Notes: generated by a model from the letters alone, not told the origin. A stretch of DNA of 64,000 nt from Siniperca chuatsi (GCF_020085105.1 NC_058051.1:6064501-6128500), one strand, 5' to 3'. Shown: positions 10,574 through 24,250, counted from the stretch's first letter. Numbers and translations are program-made.

Positions 10574-11972
10574 AAAAATAATGTAATGTAATGTTCTTTT
10601 GTGTTTTATAATACTCAAATTATAGCACCTACGAGTATAGATCAGATCAGAGTTCCTCTGTATGTCTTTCATGGTTAGAACTTTCAAGTAAAACCTCTTT
10701 TTATTTATTTGAACTCTCAGTGTCTAATTTTGATGGGGACTTTGACTTTTCTTTGAGGCCTGTTTAAATGTGTAAGTGTATAATTCAATGTTCTATATGC
10801 CACACAGTGTCCCTTTGTATGTAATGTACCTGTTCCAGTCCTGCATTTTGAAAAAAATGTTTTTTAACTACAAATGTTGTACATCCGAATACAGAAGTGA
10901 AAAAAGACAACTTGTACAGCTAATTTTTAAGGCAGATTTACTCAGCATGGAGCATTTTCTGGCTGTTAGTTCTCTCAGACATCTCTTTTATAGAGCACGA
11001 CAGATAAATCGTCCACACCAACATTAGCTTAAAGCAGACACATCAGTATCGGTTTGTTGGCCAATAAGTAACAAGAAATTGCAGCCCAGAAATTAAGTTT
11101 AAACCTGACATGCAAAGGTATTATAATTGCAATAAAGGTTGTTGAATTTCTGACTGATTGTAAACACTTCCAATCATAAAATCATTTAAAATCCAAACAC
11201 ACATGGACACATTGGTGTATGTGCTCCATCTCTCCCTGTCTAGATAACCTGGCATGTGTAGTGTATGCTGAGTAAATGCTGCTTTTAGCTCCATATCACG
11301 AATTACGTCAGATCCTAGTGTTTATGATTCAAAGTGACACCAACCATTAACTCCACTTCTCTGCCCTGTCTGTTTGTGTTTGCTTCAGTTTCAGCAGAGG
11401 TGTTGCTTTGTCAGCGCCTGAAAATTTCTTGGGGGAGGAGGGAGTGTGTTGCTCTGACTAAACCCCACATCAGTGGACCCTGCCTGGGCTGAAGGGGGCA
11501 AACTGACCCCTCTCCTGCTGCCGTTCTGCTGGACCTCTCTGTCTGGAGTCAAACCTTACCCTCCATTGAGAGGACTCTACAGCATAGTGCTCTCGCTCAG
11601 GGCCCTTGTCCTCCCCCCTTTCTCCCCCCACCGCTCCAGCTTCTCCCTCTCTTAACAACGCAAGTGCCTTGTCACAGGATGTGTCTGTAATCTTGCCCCC
11701 CCAAATCGTTACATCAACAACATTAAATACTTTTACAACTCTACTGCCACCACTTTCCAAACCCTGGAAACCGGGGCTGATGAAAGAAACAGATATTAAA
11801 CATGGAGTCTGCCCCAGCCTGAACTGAAGAGAACTGTACGGGACCCAAGAAGAGGTCAAAGCTAAGCTGTTTGCCAGAAATCACTCTATTCGCTATCCCT
11901 CTTTCTCTGTCTTTGCTGGTTGTCATTTGAACTCGAACCTAAGACTGTTTTTGTGGCGTTCTGTCTCTCCAG

Positions 11973-12021
11973 CTGTTACGTAGCTTGCTACAGGAACCTG
12001 AGGCACAGGGAGGGCAAGTAA
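11973..12021 (+). CDS. Possible alternative ptpn6 terminal exon
   Basis: A strong acceptor (TTCTGTCTCTCCAG) precedes a short open frame. If the donor at 9705 is used, the frame continues as ...NTR-SCYVACYRNLRHREGK, then TAA at 12019-12021. That is a basic tail replacing the final arginine. The call rests only on splice-site quality and frame; no transcript evidence is available. Confidence 0.25.
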
Positions 12022-12363
12022 GCCTCTTTTTTTCCCCAATTTATTTTTTTTTGATGTATTAATTTCGGGTGTAAAAGTGGAATCTTTTAATTAATTTTTT
12101 TTTTTGTTTTGAAGATATGACTGAGTTGTACAGTATGTAACCTCCTGTGCTGTTGCAAATGCAAATCAGCTGTTCTGTTGTACTTTAACAGATTTGTAGG
12201 CCATTTTTACTTATTACTTATGGTTACTGGGACATACACATCAGTCCTGTCTGTCATCTGAACATGGCCTCTAGCTGACCCCACTTTGAATACAAACTCA
12301 TTCATGAAAATTGTGGGTCTGTCCTTTTAATGAGCTTTTTTTCATTATTTCTTTTTAAAAAAA

Positions 12364-12527
12364 AGGATTATTTTTGGGGGCTTTTTGCCTTTATTTGATA
12401 GGGACAGGTGGGGGTGGGGGGGTGACAGGCAGCAACGGGCCATGGGTTGGATTCGAACTCAGGCTGCTGCGATAAGGATTCAGCCTTGTACATAGGGTGC
12501 GCTCTTCCAGGTGAGCCGGGGCGCCCC
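12364..12527 (-). repeat. tRNA-derived SINE
   Basis: On the minus strand it begins GGGGCGCCCC and has an A-box-like stretch (GGCTCACCTGGAAGAGCGC; plus 12499-12517) and a perfect B box (GTTCGAATCC; plus 12449-12458). It then has a C-rich body and a tail with AATAAAGGCAAAAAGCCCCC. This is the usual layout of a tRNA-headed fish SINE. It is not a functional tRNA, because the body cannot fold as a cloverleaf and a long non-tRNA tail follows. Confidence 0.78.
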
Positions 12528-13469
12528 ATGTTTTCATTATTTGTTGGTGTTTTGGTAGGTATATATATATATATTTGAGCATTGTCGTGGAACAGATCAT
12601 GTTTAAGCACAATTGTCTAAGCAGCACCCCAAGCACAAATTTTGATTCACTGGTAGAGTATAATAGTTAATAGGTGGTTGGAGTTGAGCTTGGCTGACCG
12701 CCGTCTCTCAGCTTTGTTTGACTGGCTGTACTCGTTAATCAGCAGGTCTGATGCGGTTCAACATCTGCCGTCGCAGATCGTCACAAGCAGACAAGGGAAA
12801 GGGGGCGATTACAGTGGGCCAGATGGCCATCTGCCTGAGATTGAAGAATAGATTTGTCTCCAAAAAGTAATTTAGAAGATGGCCATAATCCAGGCTTGAT
12901 GATAGCAGGGTGAGTACACCGACGTCATTGATGTGATAAGGAAGACGGTGGTGCCGCAGAGCACTGAGCCCTCTGCGCTGTCTGGCAGATTGTTTCACTA
13001 TTTTTAGCCTCCAGGATCAGCACCAAAATATCCTACTCAAATACAAGTGCAGATACATTGGTGAAATCTGAGCTAGCTCATTTAAAGTGTTATGGCTTAA
13101 TGGTCCTAAAGACCGTAAAAAACGATGTCTCTCAATAGGAAGATGTCATGAAAATGTTTGTTCAGTCTACCTTTTTTTAATTTTAAGTCATCAAAGTAAA
13201 CCATGAATGAGCGGCACTTGTTGGTGGTGTTGACGCTCAGACCATTCCTCTCTCTCCACCAACAGAGATGTTCAACTAACCAGGTCAAGGACACTCACAG
13301 GCTGGACTCACCTTGTTTTCTTCAGTCATGAATTGGCTAGTTTCTGCATTTCATGATGTAATATTCAGCTAAGTGTAATCCAAATGTACTGGAATAATAG
13401 TATTTCTTTCCTTTGGGGGGCTGCAGGGGGGCTGGAGCCAATCCCAGCTTACACTGAGTATAGCTAATG

Positions 13470-13482
13470 GATGGATGGATGG
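13470..13482 (+). repeat. (ATGG)n short tandem repeat after a degraded repeat
   Basis: GGATGGATGGATGG follows 'GGGGCTGGAGCCAATCCCAGCTTACACTGAG', a motif seen at the ends of common fish dispersed repeats. Confidence 0.55.
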
Positions 13483-13768
13483 TAATAGTACTCAGTCATT
13501 GCACTGAAATAAACTATAATTTGATACTGTTGACCTTGTGGGGGATATTGAAATATAGTAACAGTGTAACCTGCAGCAGCCATATCGTCTTGTTTGACAA
13601 CAGAGGTCTTTTAAAGGCTTACAAGAGCACAGAGTCATTTTATTAAGGTCTCAATACATCAGTTGAAGCTTTGTCTGTCTAGTGATTTCAGTCACTTGTC
13701 TGTCAGAGTGGAGAGTTTTCCTGGTATAAATTGTTGCCTATGTATTTTTATGGTTGATTCTTTATGTG

Positions 13769-13774
13769 AATAAA
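13769..13774 (+). terminator. Candidate polyadenylation signal of ptpn6
   Basis: AATAAA followed within about 30 bases by a TG-rich stretch (GAGTGGCCCTGTGTCAGTG), the usual arrangement for cleavage and polyadenylation. Another AATAAA at 9949-9954, within 250 bases of the stop, could serve a short UTR. Confidence 0.4.
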
Positions 13775-13790
13775 AGCTATGTTTCATGAA

Positions 13791-16700
13791 ATGAGTGGCC
13801 CTGTGTCAGTGAAGGCCCATGTCTGTTAGAAATATGCTGCACCACTTGATGTACTTCAGTTATATTCAAACAATGAAGGTGTTTGAATCCCTCTGGTTTT
13901 TCCTTTTGTTCTTTCCCCATCTGAACTGTGATCCATGTCCGATGAATGAGAAACGACTTTTGTGGTTTTGTTTCGGTGTTTCTGAACTATCTTGCGCTAT
14001 GGATAATTTTGATTTTTATTGTATTTCACTTTGCCTCTATGGGTCAAAATTTTTTATGATATGGTGAAACATCAATACTTGAAAGTGTGAAACTGCTGAA
14101 TCTTTGGCCTAAGGCTGTGCGTGGATGTCCATTGGCTGTGGAAGTATTTTTGTAGTGCATCCGTTTTGTTGTTTTATTGTTGTTGTTGATGTTTCATTTT
14201 GCTGATATGTTTCAAATTGTATTTCTAATTGATTATTTTATCCACTCTTGTATTTTGTATTGTGTCTGAATTATTATTATTATTATTATTATTATTGTTA
14301 CTATTATTATTGGTGTAATTTCACCATCGATAAGTAAATTCTGGCTCTGAGTTGAACCAGTATGCAGGTATGCAGTAGTAACACAGTATTTTCTTTCTGC
14401 TTGTCCTCTTACATTTACTTGAACATGATGTCGATTTCTTTTTGTTCTGATTCCTTGTTCCTCTGTTGGTCACAGTATGAAGTGAGTAGTGGTGGTATAC
14501 TGAGTGCTCCCATGTTGTACAGTGGAGGCTCTTCCCTTTCCCTTTCCTCTTCTTGCACTGGCTCTGCCCAGACGCCTTTTTGCTGTATAGGCTACAAATG
14601 CAATGAGCTGCCAGAAATGGCATCTAAATTGTTTATTATCATATAGTTTAATAAAAATCTATGATGGCACTATGTAAAGTTAAAGTTTCTGTTGTTTTTG
14701 CTTGTGAATCTGGAGCAGTTTTTCTACTGGGGGAAGGAGCTGGAGAATCTCTTCAATGCTATTTTTGGGAAAGGTTCCTGGAAAAATTGCCCCGAAGTGA
14801 AAGAAAGATTGGTGTAACAAGCAAGCTTTCTGTATCTTGGATTGTTATGCCTCCAGGTACAATCCCTGTAGAAGAGAAGCAGCAGAGAACACGGTGTGTT
14901 ATGAAACAGTGTTTGTGTTAGACCCTGCTGTGGCTCTCCATCTTATTCACTCTGGTTGTCTCTTCAATTGCAAAAGTGCTCTACCGCATGAACTGCATGA
15001 TGACCGAGAATATTGCTCAATGAACACGACTTAACTAATATTAATATTGAAAGCAAGGCAGGAAACGCATTCCAGAAAAACACAGATTTCACCAGTAATG
15101 ACAGATTATTTCATGGTTGAAGTAGCCTTTAGAAATTGTGCTTTATAATAAATGACAAAGTAAAACGAGGGAACAAGCATAATGAGTTTGAAATTTGTGC
15201 TGTTCTGTTATTTTCAGCATTTTTACAAATGTGCTGCATGAAGTGTTGGTTAAAACAGTTTTATGTAGCCGCTATCCACAAGGAAGCAGGCTGTTCATTC
15301 TGCTTTATTGGGGAGAAGAAAAAAACGTAACACACCGACAACTTCATAATAGGCTTCATTTTTGAAGATGTGTAGTTTAAATGCCCTAGAGAAAAATGAA
15401 GCCAACTAATAGGAAGCTTTTAAAAACATTTTTTAAATACAATATTTATTATTGTCTTCTTTTTTACCTTTATTCATTTAGGGGGGAATATCATTAAGTA
15501 ATTTTCCAGCCACGACTGAGTCTTTTTTTCCCCTGCATCTATGGGTTAGCCATGTTTACTGGCAGTTTAAATGGTGCTCGAGGAAGTTGCACTTTTATTA
15601 TGGCCACTCCTAAATGAATGTTAGAATTTAACATTAACCTCTTATCAACCATGTGTCACAAGTGAGTTTCTCGGAAAACCCCACAACTTTTCCATTATCT
15701 GACTCACCTAATCCAAGACAACTTCCTGTCGAGACGAAGTAGGGCTTGACTTTGATAGTCTTTGATATGTGTTGAAGGTTCAGCTAGGGAGGAAATGACT
15801 AACAGCGGCCAGTGAATGGCTCGAATGTTTTGCAAATCGACTCTGAAACTAATACTTAATTTGCATTCAAGCATGTCAGGAGCGGTGTTGTTTTAGGGGA
15901 ATTTACTACACCTGATGTTCAGACTAAACCACCAACTGATGCTGCAGTAAATTTAGTTTTTAAGCCGTAGAGAAAATACATGGACATGATAAACCACAAT
16001 CAAATGATATCAATCTTAATAATGAGGCTGTCATACACAAATGTTTCATTGGTTCTCAGAAACATGATCTAAGCTAATACCTCACTTTTTTATTATAGTT
16101 CTGTAAACAAGAACATATCAAAACACACAAATCAAATGTACAATATATAAAGTTTGAGTTCTTAATTGGCACATTGGGATTACATTCATTTTCTTTTGGG
16201 ACAGACCTTTGTTTGTTGCTAATAACTTGACTCTTTGTTGTTCTTTACCCAACCGGATATTTGCAAACAAAGTTCTCTGTTATCTGATACTCAATCAAGT
16301 GTCCAAATATAACAACGAATTCCATCAAACCAGTTAGACCGAAAATTCTTATCTAATTTCAAACTACAGGTGTTGATTAAAGTGCAAAAATTTGGCTTCT
16401 GTGAATGTTTTTGTGTCCCATGATTTGAGGGAAAGTGCCTGTCATCATCTCCCTCCACGTTTGGGTGTCGTTACAAGCTTGTATGAACAGTTTAGTAATG
16501 TACTACTGCTAATGTAGAGCTGTTGAAAAGAATCAATTCCAGCTTTGTAGAGTTGTAGCCGCTATGTGTAGAATTTGTATGCGATTACAATTTAAAAAAT
16601 CAAGTAATTCAAATTAGTCTGATAGCATATGAGACAATAACACAGCCCTTTCATCTCTGTCCCCTGGTGCGTTCTGCCACAGTGTCTTTTTTGAAACCAC

Positions 16701-16916
16701 CACTGGGAGACAGTCATCATGGCTTTAACACCTGTGGTTCCATTGTAGATTAAAAATCTGAGGTGTTAACAGTTGTGCGTAGCAATAACAATGTGCATTC
16801 ACCAAAAGTGCAATTATGCACAAAAACATTACAATGTCAAATATTTAAATATAATTACTAATGTGTCATTTACAATATTATGTACAGTTACAGTGAAGTC
16901 CATTCAGTCTAGAAGT
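13791..16916. other. Intergenic / rnf223 3' UTR, no gene recognised
   Basis: AT-rich. It contains an (ATT)n microsatellite at about 14269-14311. Several short open frames (13819-15330) lack recognisable domains and splice context. The right-hand part may be the rnf223 3' UTR on the minus strand; a minus-strand AATAAA lies at 16089-16094. Confidence 0.6.
14269..14311 (+). repeat. (ATT)n microsatellite
   Basis: Some 12-14 ATT units with two interruptions (GTT, ACT). Confidence 0.9.
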
Positions 16917-17612
16917 TTACTCTGTCAGACCAGTTGATCTGGTGAGCGGGCTGAAAGTAGTGGTAGTAGTTGTGATGGTAGTGGGGTGGATGGGTGCTCG
17001 CGTACAGCGCATGTTCCCATTGCTGAATGCACACTGCAGTGGCCACAACACGACGACAACAAGCAGCACCATGAGCACGATGAACAGCACCATCCTCTTC
17101 CAGTCTGCCAGCCGGTCCAGCAGGCCAAAAGTCCGGGGCTGCGTCTGGATCGGAATGTCCACTGTCTTGCTGGCCCCAATGTCAATGCAGATGCAGAAGG
17201 CCGTGGGACCGTCAGGGCCGCCCGAGCCAGCGTTGTGCCTGGAGCTTTTGTAACACAGCTTCTCCCCGTCCAGCCACACCGGCTCCTCTTGCTGCTGGTG
17301 GCTGGGCAGCTTGCAGAGGACCTCGTGGCTGGTGGTCAGGGCCGGGGGCCCCTCCTCGGGCAGTGTGGTGGGGTGACGGCAGAAGGGGCAAGAGAGGCTG
17401 CCGCCGTTACCGTCCTGGTCAGCCAGCGAGACTGCCATGAGGCGGGAGAGGCACTCCAGGCAGAAGGTGTGGGTGCACTCCAGCAGCTTGGGTGTTTTGA
17501 AGACATTGTCGTAGGTATTGTAGCAGATGGAGCACTCCGGTTGGCTCATGACCTTCTTTTGCAGCTCTCCAGCAGTGTCCTGCATGTGCCAAATCTGCGG
17601 AGACTGTTCCAT
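16917..17612 (-). CDS. rnf223: RING-finger transmembrane E3 ligase, RNF223-like
   Basis: Intact single-exon frame of 231 residues. A C3HC4 RING lies near the N-terminus (C27, C30, C46, H48, C51, C54, C75, C78). A conserved middle ([19 protein letters not shown]) follows, then one hydrophobic segment at about 174-192 ending in LWPLQC. The tail is rich in threonine and proline. This is the arrangement of the RNF183/RNF223 group of membrane RING ligases; QIWH near the start, YDNVFKTPK and LWPLQC fit RNF223 best. RING proteins of this kind pass ubiquitin from an E2 to substrates; the substrate is unknown. No later ATG would keep the same N-terminal motif. The antisense frame at 16986-17711 is a shadow. 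Confidence 0.85.
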   Translation of the reverse strand: MEQSPQIWHMQDTAGELQKKVMSQPECSICYNTYDNVFKTPKLLECTHTFCLECLSRLMAVSLADQDGNGGSLSCPFCRHPTTLPEEGPPALTTSHEVLCKLPSHQQQEEPVWLDGEKLCYKSSRHNAGSGGPDGPTAFCICIDIGASKTVDIPIQTQPRTFGLLDRLADWKRMVLFIVLMVLLVVVVLWPLQCAFSNGNMRCTRAPIHPTTITTTTTTFSPLTRSTGLTE

Positions 17613-17706
17613 CTTCAGAAATATAAGTCTACCCTCTCCTTTGTCTCCTTTGGATTCTCCGGCCTTTTCTTTCCTCTTCTTGGTCTGTCCTTAACTTCCA
17701 GATTAT
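17613..17706 (-). other. rnf223: rnf223 5' UTR part of the coding exon
   Basis: On the minus strand a long pyrimidine run (TTTTCATTCACTCTCTTTTAAG) ends at 17707, a good splice acceptor about 94 bases before the ATG. This implies a non-coding first exon further upstream (coordinates above 17.7 kb), which I could not locate. Confidence 0.45.
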
Positions 17707-20700
17707 CTTAAAAGAGAGTGAATGAAAAGTAGAGATTAGTTTTCATATTTCATATGGTATCTTGCTGCTGGCATCATGAAAACTGTGCAAGCAAGTGCAT
17801 TTTTTTCAGTCATGTACAACCATAATCCCAACAGGATCCAGGATCAGTGCACATTTTATACAGCCCAGTTGAATGCTGAACTTTGAGCTATTTTCACCCA
17901 CACGCAGAGCACACAATATTACAAAGTTGACAGGATTTTGGTCTGTCAATGAGTAATTCAATCACGGGTGTGATGCAAAATGGGTCAAATGTGTTGAGCG
18001 ATATTGTGGATTTACTGAAGCAATAGCAACAAGTACAAACAAATGAGTCAGTTAGGTTCCATGCCAGCGCAAGAATGGAAATGTTCACTCCCATATGTAG
18101 TCTGGAGGCAAGACTGATACAGAGTTGCAGGTACAGAGTGAGTGTTATTGTTTAGATGGACACAGTGTTCTTAAGGGAACACAATAAAATATTTTCAAAT
18201 CACGACTAAATTTTAATCAGGACTCAGGACAAGACAAGCCATATTTTAAATTATAAAAATTATAAATCTCCACTGACCCTGTTGCTAACAACTAACAAAT
18301 TGACCCCTGAGACTAAGTAAAACTGATCCAGCACAGACTCTGGAAACCAGTACAGTAAAATATGTTTATGTAATTAAGACAGATAGTACCAGAATATCCT
18401 AAACACCCATGTAGCTCAGATAAGAGCTTATCTATGTTACTGCATGGAGTTTACATGCCACAGCTTGCTTGTGCTTTTTTACAAGTATTCAAAAGACTTG
18501 AGTATTTTACATTTTTCTGGGCAGTTTGCATTTAATGGTAGCCAGCGTAGCATGCAAATGTACACCAGCTGGTACAGGGAATCCTTGGGCCCTTCTTGCA
18601 TCAAGCAGCCGATGAAAGATTGTTACAGTATGTGGCCCTACCTGAGACAGCATCAGGGACACACACAGGCTGCTTTGTTAATGTTACTTTTTGAGCATGT
18701 GTGTTCAAATCTGTATCAGGACAGCACAGTACAGGACTCTACAGAAGCTAACAGACCAGGTTTTGGGTCAATGTAGGTCACATGGACCAGGTTTGAATAG
18801 TGTAAAGTCTGCAGAACTCTGGGCTTTGAGGACCACATTAATGCTCTCTTCTGAGTCTGCTCTCCTTGTCTCATTTGGGTTTTTTTTAGGACGATAAGAA
18901 TATTACGTTAATAACCTGCCTGCTGGTGTTGTGTATTAGGTATTAAAGGCCCCTAATGTGAAGGAGACTGTGTGTGTTTGTGTGTTAGGGATGAAGGATG
19001 GTCAGAGCACAGGTGTTCTCCTGTCTGTGCCCTCAGGGCTGGTCCTGCCCCAGTACTCCCATCTACACAAAGTCCCTGCTTGTTCTCTGTCTAATCGCTC
19101 CATCTGCCCTTGAAATTCTTGCATCGCCAACTCTCTCTCTTCAACTCTACAGAATTCAAACATGCTTTAGTGGGATGAGGACAGATTTTTCTGTATAATT
19201 ACACCTGTCTTATCAGTTTAAACCCCCCCAATCACTGACCGGGACTCAGTTTCCTTATTGCTCAAATTGAAATTCTGTTATTGGGCGTGGTCGTTTGCTG
19301 GAGCTCCTGTACAAAAGTGTATCCAGATAAAATTTAACTCACCATGACAGACTGTTTTTATTAACCCCGCCTCACCAACCACTAAGAAGAAAATACCTGT
19401 ATGAGAGTGCAGCTAACAGAAAAATTCAAGGAAGTCCTTCAAACATTCAAATATTTATGCAGTTGCTTCTTATTTTCAAATGAGGCTGCACCACAGTCGG
19501 CCACAGCTAACATTGGCTTTGGCTCTCTACCACTATGCTGTTATCATTTTTACTGTTAGCATATTCATACTATTGGCATAGTGTTGGCCTTTACACAAAG
19601 TGTTCATTCACACTCATATTAGGTTAATCACTATATGTTTCACATCATTCATGGGTCATAGAGATCAAGCTCAAGGTCAAAGGAGAAGCAGTTTTCAAAA
19701 GCCTCAGGCTATGTTGCCGGTAGTACGAGCAAGTAAACAGCAACCAACCGAGCGCCAAATAGTCTCATATTGTTAAAAGCCAATGAGGTAGCAGTTTTGG
19801 TGGTGGCCTCAGGCTGTACTTCTCCTAATGATTCCTTGAACAGTCCTCAACAGAACTCCAGGCTTGAACACTCATCAAAAAGATTCCAATACATTTACAG
19901 CATCTCAAGGGCACTTCAGAGGTGGTAATGACAGAGGAGCAAGCTCTGCTTTTTCACTTTCCCCGCTCAGATTTATCCTGCCGGTCCAGAGTACTGAATG
20001 GACAACCTTACGGTCACAAGCTCGCTTCTCTAACCTTTAGGCCACCACTGCCCCAAAGGTTTACAGCGTAATGAAAAAAAAAACAACAAGATTAAATTTG
20101 AACGTGTCAGGTCTATCAAATCCCACGCCACACCTGCTTAGCTGTGTGCTTGATGTAACCTCTCCTGTGTGAGATCTACAGTAAATGTGTCCCCAGTAGA
20201 TCTCCATTTCTAGTGCTTTGGTAACACATTCAGCTTCTATCTTAGCTAAAGGTTCACAGTTTTTAATCTGCTGGCTGGTCAGAAGGAATGCACAGAGTAC
20301 ATTCACAGCTCTAAATTCCTGCCGATCTTATTAACAAATGCAAAAATATGCTGTTTAGATCATGATCTGATCTTTTACACATTCCAGACACAGGTGAGAC
20401 TGCACTTGGAACAAGTTATGAAATTATATTCTTGCATTGGTGAAATATATCCCTTAGTTCTCAGAAAATTAAGGAATGGATGGTCTAGATGTGAGACTCA
20501 TATTGGTGGTGAAGAGATGTCTGCTGTAAACAGAATCTGGTGACAAATCTAGTTTCAGACTCTTAAAGTGAGACTAAGTACATTTTTAAAGAAGGAATGA
20601 CTCATTCTTTCTTTTACTAATTGCAATTAATTAAACGCACCCCTGCTCCAATCAATACACTCAGGGGGTGGCTAATGTTGGCTCATGTTAGTAAACTTTA

Positions 20701-23700
20701 GCTTGATTCAGTTTTCTTTACTTGTGCTACTGTTACATTATGTTTTAGCATTTATCATTATCCAGTAATTATCACATGTAGCCACAGTGGGCACTATTAG
20801 TCTAAAGTTACATAGTCTCGATTTATGGTGGAGGTCTAACTGCCCTTCTACTGCCTATTTTCACAAAAACAGACTGCTTTGAATCGAGATGTAAAAATCA
20901 GCTGTCCAGAGTCAAGGTTGAGGTAAGGCAATCAGTATAGCTTTGGGGCCAAACTGAATGGTCGTATACTCTACAGCAGAGTCAAATATTAACTCACACT
21001 AAGTCGTTGCTGAACCCAAAATATCAACTTCAAACATGGGGGACGTCCCTTTATTGTCTTTGTACAGAATTCTGCTTTGAGCTCAATTCCTCATCGCTAT
21101 CAGCAGCACGTGTTTTTCTTACCTGCCCCACTGACCCATTAGTATACAAATATCACAGCTTGTCGGTCACAAGGCCTAATTTGTGTTTTGTTCTTTTCTA
21201 GCTTCGTGTCAATTAAAATGCTGTCGTTTTCTTTTTTCAACCCCTTTGTGTCAGGTTCAGCTGTGTGTATCTTCAGCTGGATGTTCAGCGCAACCATCAT
21301 CCCAAATGCTGCCCTACCTGTTCTCAGTTTGAAAAGTAAATAAAACCTGATCTACCTGCCGTTTGAACGGGGGTTGGGTGAACATGAGGCTGACTGAGGC
21401 AAAAACAGCATGTAGGTCTACACATGACACATGTGTAAAAACATCAGACAATGCAGGAAACATTACACAGACACTTGAGAATCTAACTTGAGAATAACTG
21501 AATACATGAAATATGACTACTGACTGATGCAGCTGCCACTGGGGTTTTGTTATCCACCTTGTGACGGATGTAATCTACCTGCACCCTCAAATTTATTTGC
21601 AAATGAATTAAAGATTAATCCAAAGGTCTGGATTTACATTTTATTGGTTTTTGGATTTTCTCTTCACTCACAGTACTGCAGTTCTTAAAAAGAGTCATTC
21701 ATATATATGGTCTTATTAATTGCATATGCATGAAAACAATAGTTACAGTGAAACAGTTTTTAAAGTCTTGCATTATATCAACAGCAAGCCACAAACTGGT
21801 ATAAATAGCACAAAGATTTAAGGCAACGTTTAGAGCAAAGGTTCAGTTTACCTGTTAACTGAAAAAGATGTCAGATGATCCTCTTTTTCTCTCTCTGGAC
21901 CGGGCTCAGCTCACTCCCTTTGCACTTGAAAATGCATTTTTCTGGAGTCAAAGTGACTTCTAAGATCCCAGCAGGGACTTTTAAGTGCGTCTCTTCCCAG
22001 GCTAAGGTCCTCCTCTGTGCTGGTCTGAATACCCTGCTGGAGTCACAGGTGTGTGTGTGTGTGTGTGTAAGCAGGTGTGTGCTCAGAGGCTGTGTAATAG
22101 CTTGCTGTGTCAGTGTCAGCTCTGGGTCCTCCTTCCTCTGCGTCTGTTGGCTGGTATCACCAGCCCTGCTCTGTCAGCTCCCTTTTAAGCACTTTATGCA
22201 AATTGTTTTAGACAGTGTCTCGGCCTTGAGGTGGTGTCTGGAGGTGGGGAGGAGGAGAAGGAGGAGGAGGGGGCGGACGACGCCCCAAGAATTCAAGGAG
22301 AGAAATACACATTCATGCCCTCTTTAGCACCCCTCCCTGTCTTTTTCTATGTTGATATCTTTCTCTTTTTCCTCCTCACCTCTATCTACCGGTCTTCACT
22401 GTCTCCCCACCCTCACAGAAATGCACAAGTAATGCAAATACCCCTCACCTCCAGCCCAATATACAAACACATAATAAATCCTTCAACTGACAACTGTATT
22501 TCCTTTCTTGTCAACAATATCTTATGTATGCACTCTTAAAAAACTCCCAGAATGACAAAATGCAAACTGAATGAGACAGCACTGGACATAAAACACAAAA
22601 GACACACAAACTACACAGCTTTTGCATCAGCCAGTATGCCTAAGCTGGACAATACATATAAAGGATTCATTTCCATTTAGTCAGTGATAAGGTAACAGGT
22701 GGAGATAGAGGACTATCTTCCCACCCGAGCACCACTCTATGTGAATAGCCTGTTGTTCTACTTCCTTACTGACATATAGTGTTGCATTAGAAAAGAGCAT
22801 TTTCTTCAAATCTGCATTTCAAAGACTTTTATGTACATTAATTCAATATTTAATTCAAGAAATAAACATAAAAGTAACAAATGTACTTCCACCAGGAAGA
22901 GGCTCCTGCTCGTTTAGATGACTTAATGGCTCTGGGCCATTAGCAATAGCATGTCTCTGTAATAACAGTTGCCTAACTGACTTGGTTATTTAGTAACCCA
23001 AACACAAATACTGCCGTATCATATCAGCAAAGTAATTTATTGGGCAGTGAGTTGAGTGCTTTGAGGAAGAGAAAGGTACACAATCAAAAGCTGTTTTATT
23101 CCCCTTCCTGGAATCCATGAACTTGGCTACGGTAAGTTATCTTGTGAGATGGAAGGTTGGGTGAAGCTTCTGCTAAGGTTGGGGAGAGATACACATGAGC
23201 ATGTGTGTGCAGGCAGGCTATAAAATGACACAATGTTGACTGTCTCTCCACTCGGCCAGACATTTACTCCAACACTAGAGAGCACAGATGATATTTTCAA
23301 CCTCTGTTGCCAAACCACCAAGGGCAAAACCTGTGCTCTTGCTTTCTTTCAGGGTAAAACATACAATGTTACGTCTGGGACAGCTGGTAGGAATGGGCAG
23401 TAGGGTGCGTGTACACTGGTTTGATATTGGCTTTAATATCTAGGAGGGTTTAGTCAGTATTGTCCACCTCTTATATGATGTTTTTTGATTGATCACAATT
23501 TCAAGAACTGATCAGTACCATTCTAGCTGTCTGTGGGACTAACATGGCTGAGGACTCTTAGTCGTGCTATATGATTACCACCTCAAGTTTCAGTGGAGAG
23601 TTAAGTGTCCCATAACAGAACAAATTCTTTCCATAGGCGTTTCCAACCAACAGGAATGAAAACACAAAATATTGTAATGTTTCAGATTTTTGCCCTTGCA

Positions 23701-24250
23701 GTTGCAAGCTTGGATGGTTTGGAGCAAGAGGATGAATGTTTTTTTGTGATCCCTTGACCATTCCTCCCCAGAGAATGAACCCTTTCCATTTCGGACATTA
23801 TAAGCTTTTTTCTTGCATCTGGTAAAAGTGTCAAGTTTTTTACACAATAAGTTGAAAATTATTAGTTAGCTTTTCATCAACCTTGCTCTGAAGCATCCTT
23901 ATGATTTTAGCTAGTCTCTGACTTTTTCTCCAGCATCGACCTGAGGGCAAACGTTTTTTAGCCTATGTTTTAGGCATTTGTGCCTTAATTTGAGTACAGT
24001 AGATAATTTGACAGGAAATGTGATGGCAAAAAGAAAGGTGAATAACCTGCAGCTGGTGTGAGTATGAGTCTTTGACCACTATGACACCATGAAGCCCTAA
24101 ACTTGACATTTATCGGGAAGGGTTTTGAAATAGTAAAATCATCATAAATCCTACAACAGTATCGATCATAATTTGCAATAATCTTAAATTTCGATGTCCT
24201 TTTCAGTAGATTCTCAAAATCTCATTGGTATTTGGTATTTGTTCACATTT
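17707..24250. other. Intergenic, no gene recognised
   Basis: Low-complexity AT-rich DNA with short unconvincing frames (18444-18776, 21875-22327 and others). A (TG)n tract lies at about 22048-22068 and a GGA-rich purine run at about 22237-22272. It may contain the unlocated first exon and promoter of rnf223. Confidence 0.6.

Larger units (their letters stand above)
9709..13790 (+). other. ptpn6 3' UTR / downstream region
   Basis: The sequence after the stop contains a TTAA-flanked MITE (10106-10573), a SINE (12364-12527) and a possible extra terminal exon (11973-12021). Open frames at 11470-11930 on both strands overlap each other and match no family I know. A likely polyadenylation signal lies at 13769-13774. 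Whether the transcript reaches that far cannot be told from sequence. Confidence 0.45.

Noticed and set aside
11470..11930. Overlapping open frames on both strands after ptpn6
   Set aside because: No recognisable domain, mutually overlapping, and rich in simple C/T composition; probably UTR or intergenic.
12449..12517. tRNA gene on the minus strand
   Set aside because: A and B boxes are present but the sequence continues into a SINE body and tail, and no cloverleaf can be drawn.
16986..17711. 241-codon open frame antisense to rnf223
   Set aside because: It mirrors the GC-rich rnf223 coding exon, has no domain, and the minus-strand frame has a complete RING and membrane segment.
18368..18450. 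tRNA-like stretch (GTAGCTCAGATAAGAGC)
   Set aside because: Has an A-box-like phrase but no B box or cloverleaf downstream.
21875..22327. 150-codon frame with Cys/Val and Arg runs
   Set aside because: Built on a (TG)n tract and a GGA-rich purine run; no domain.
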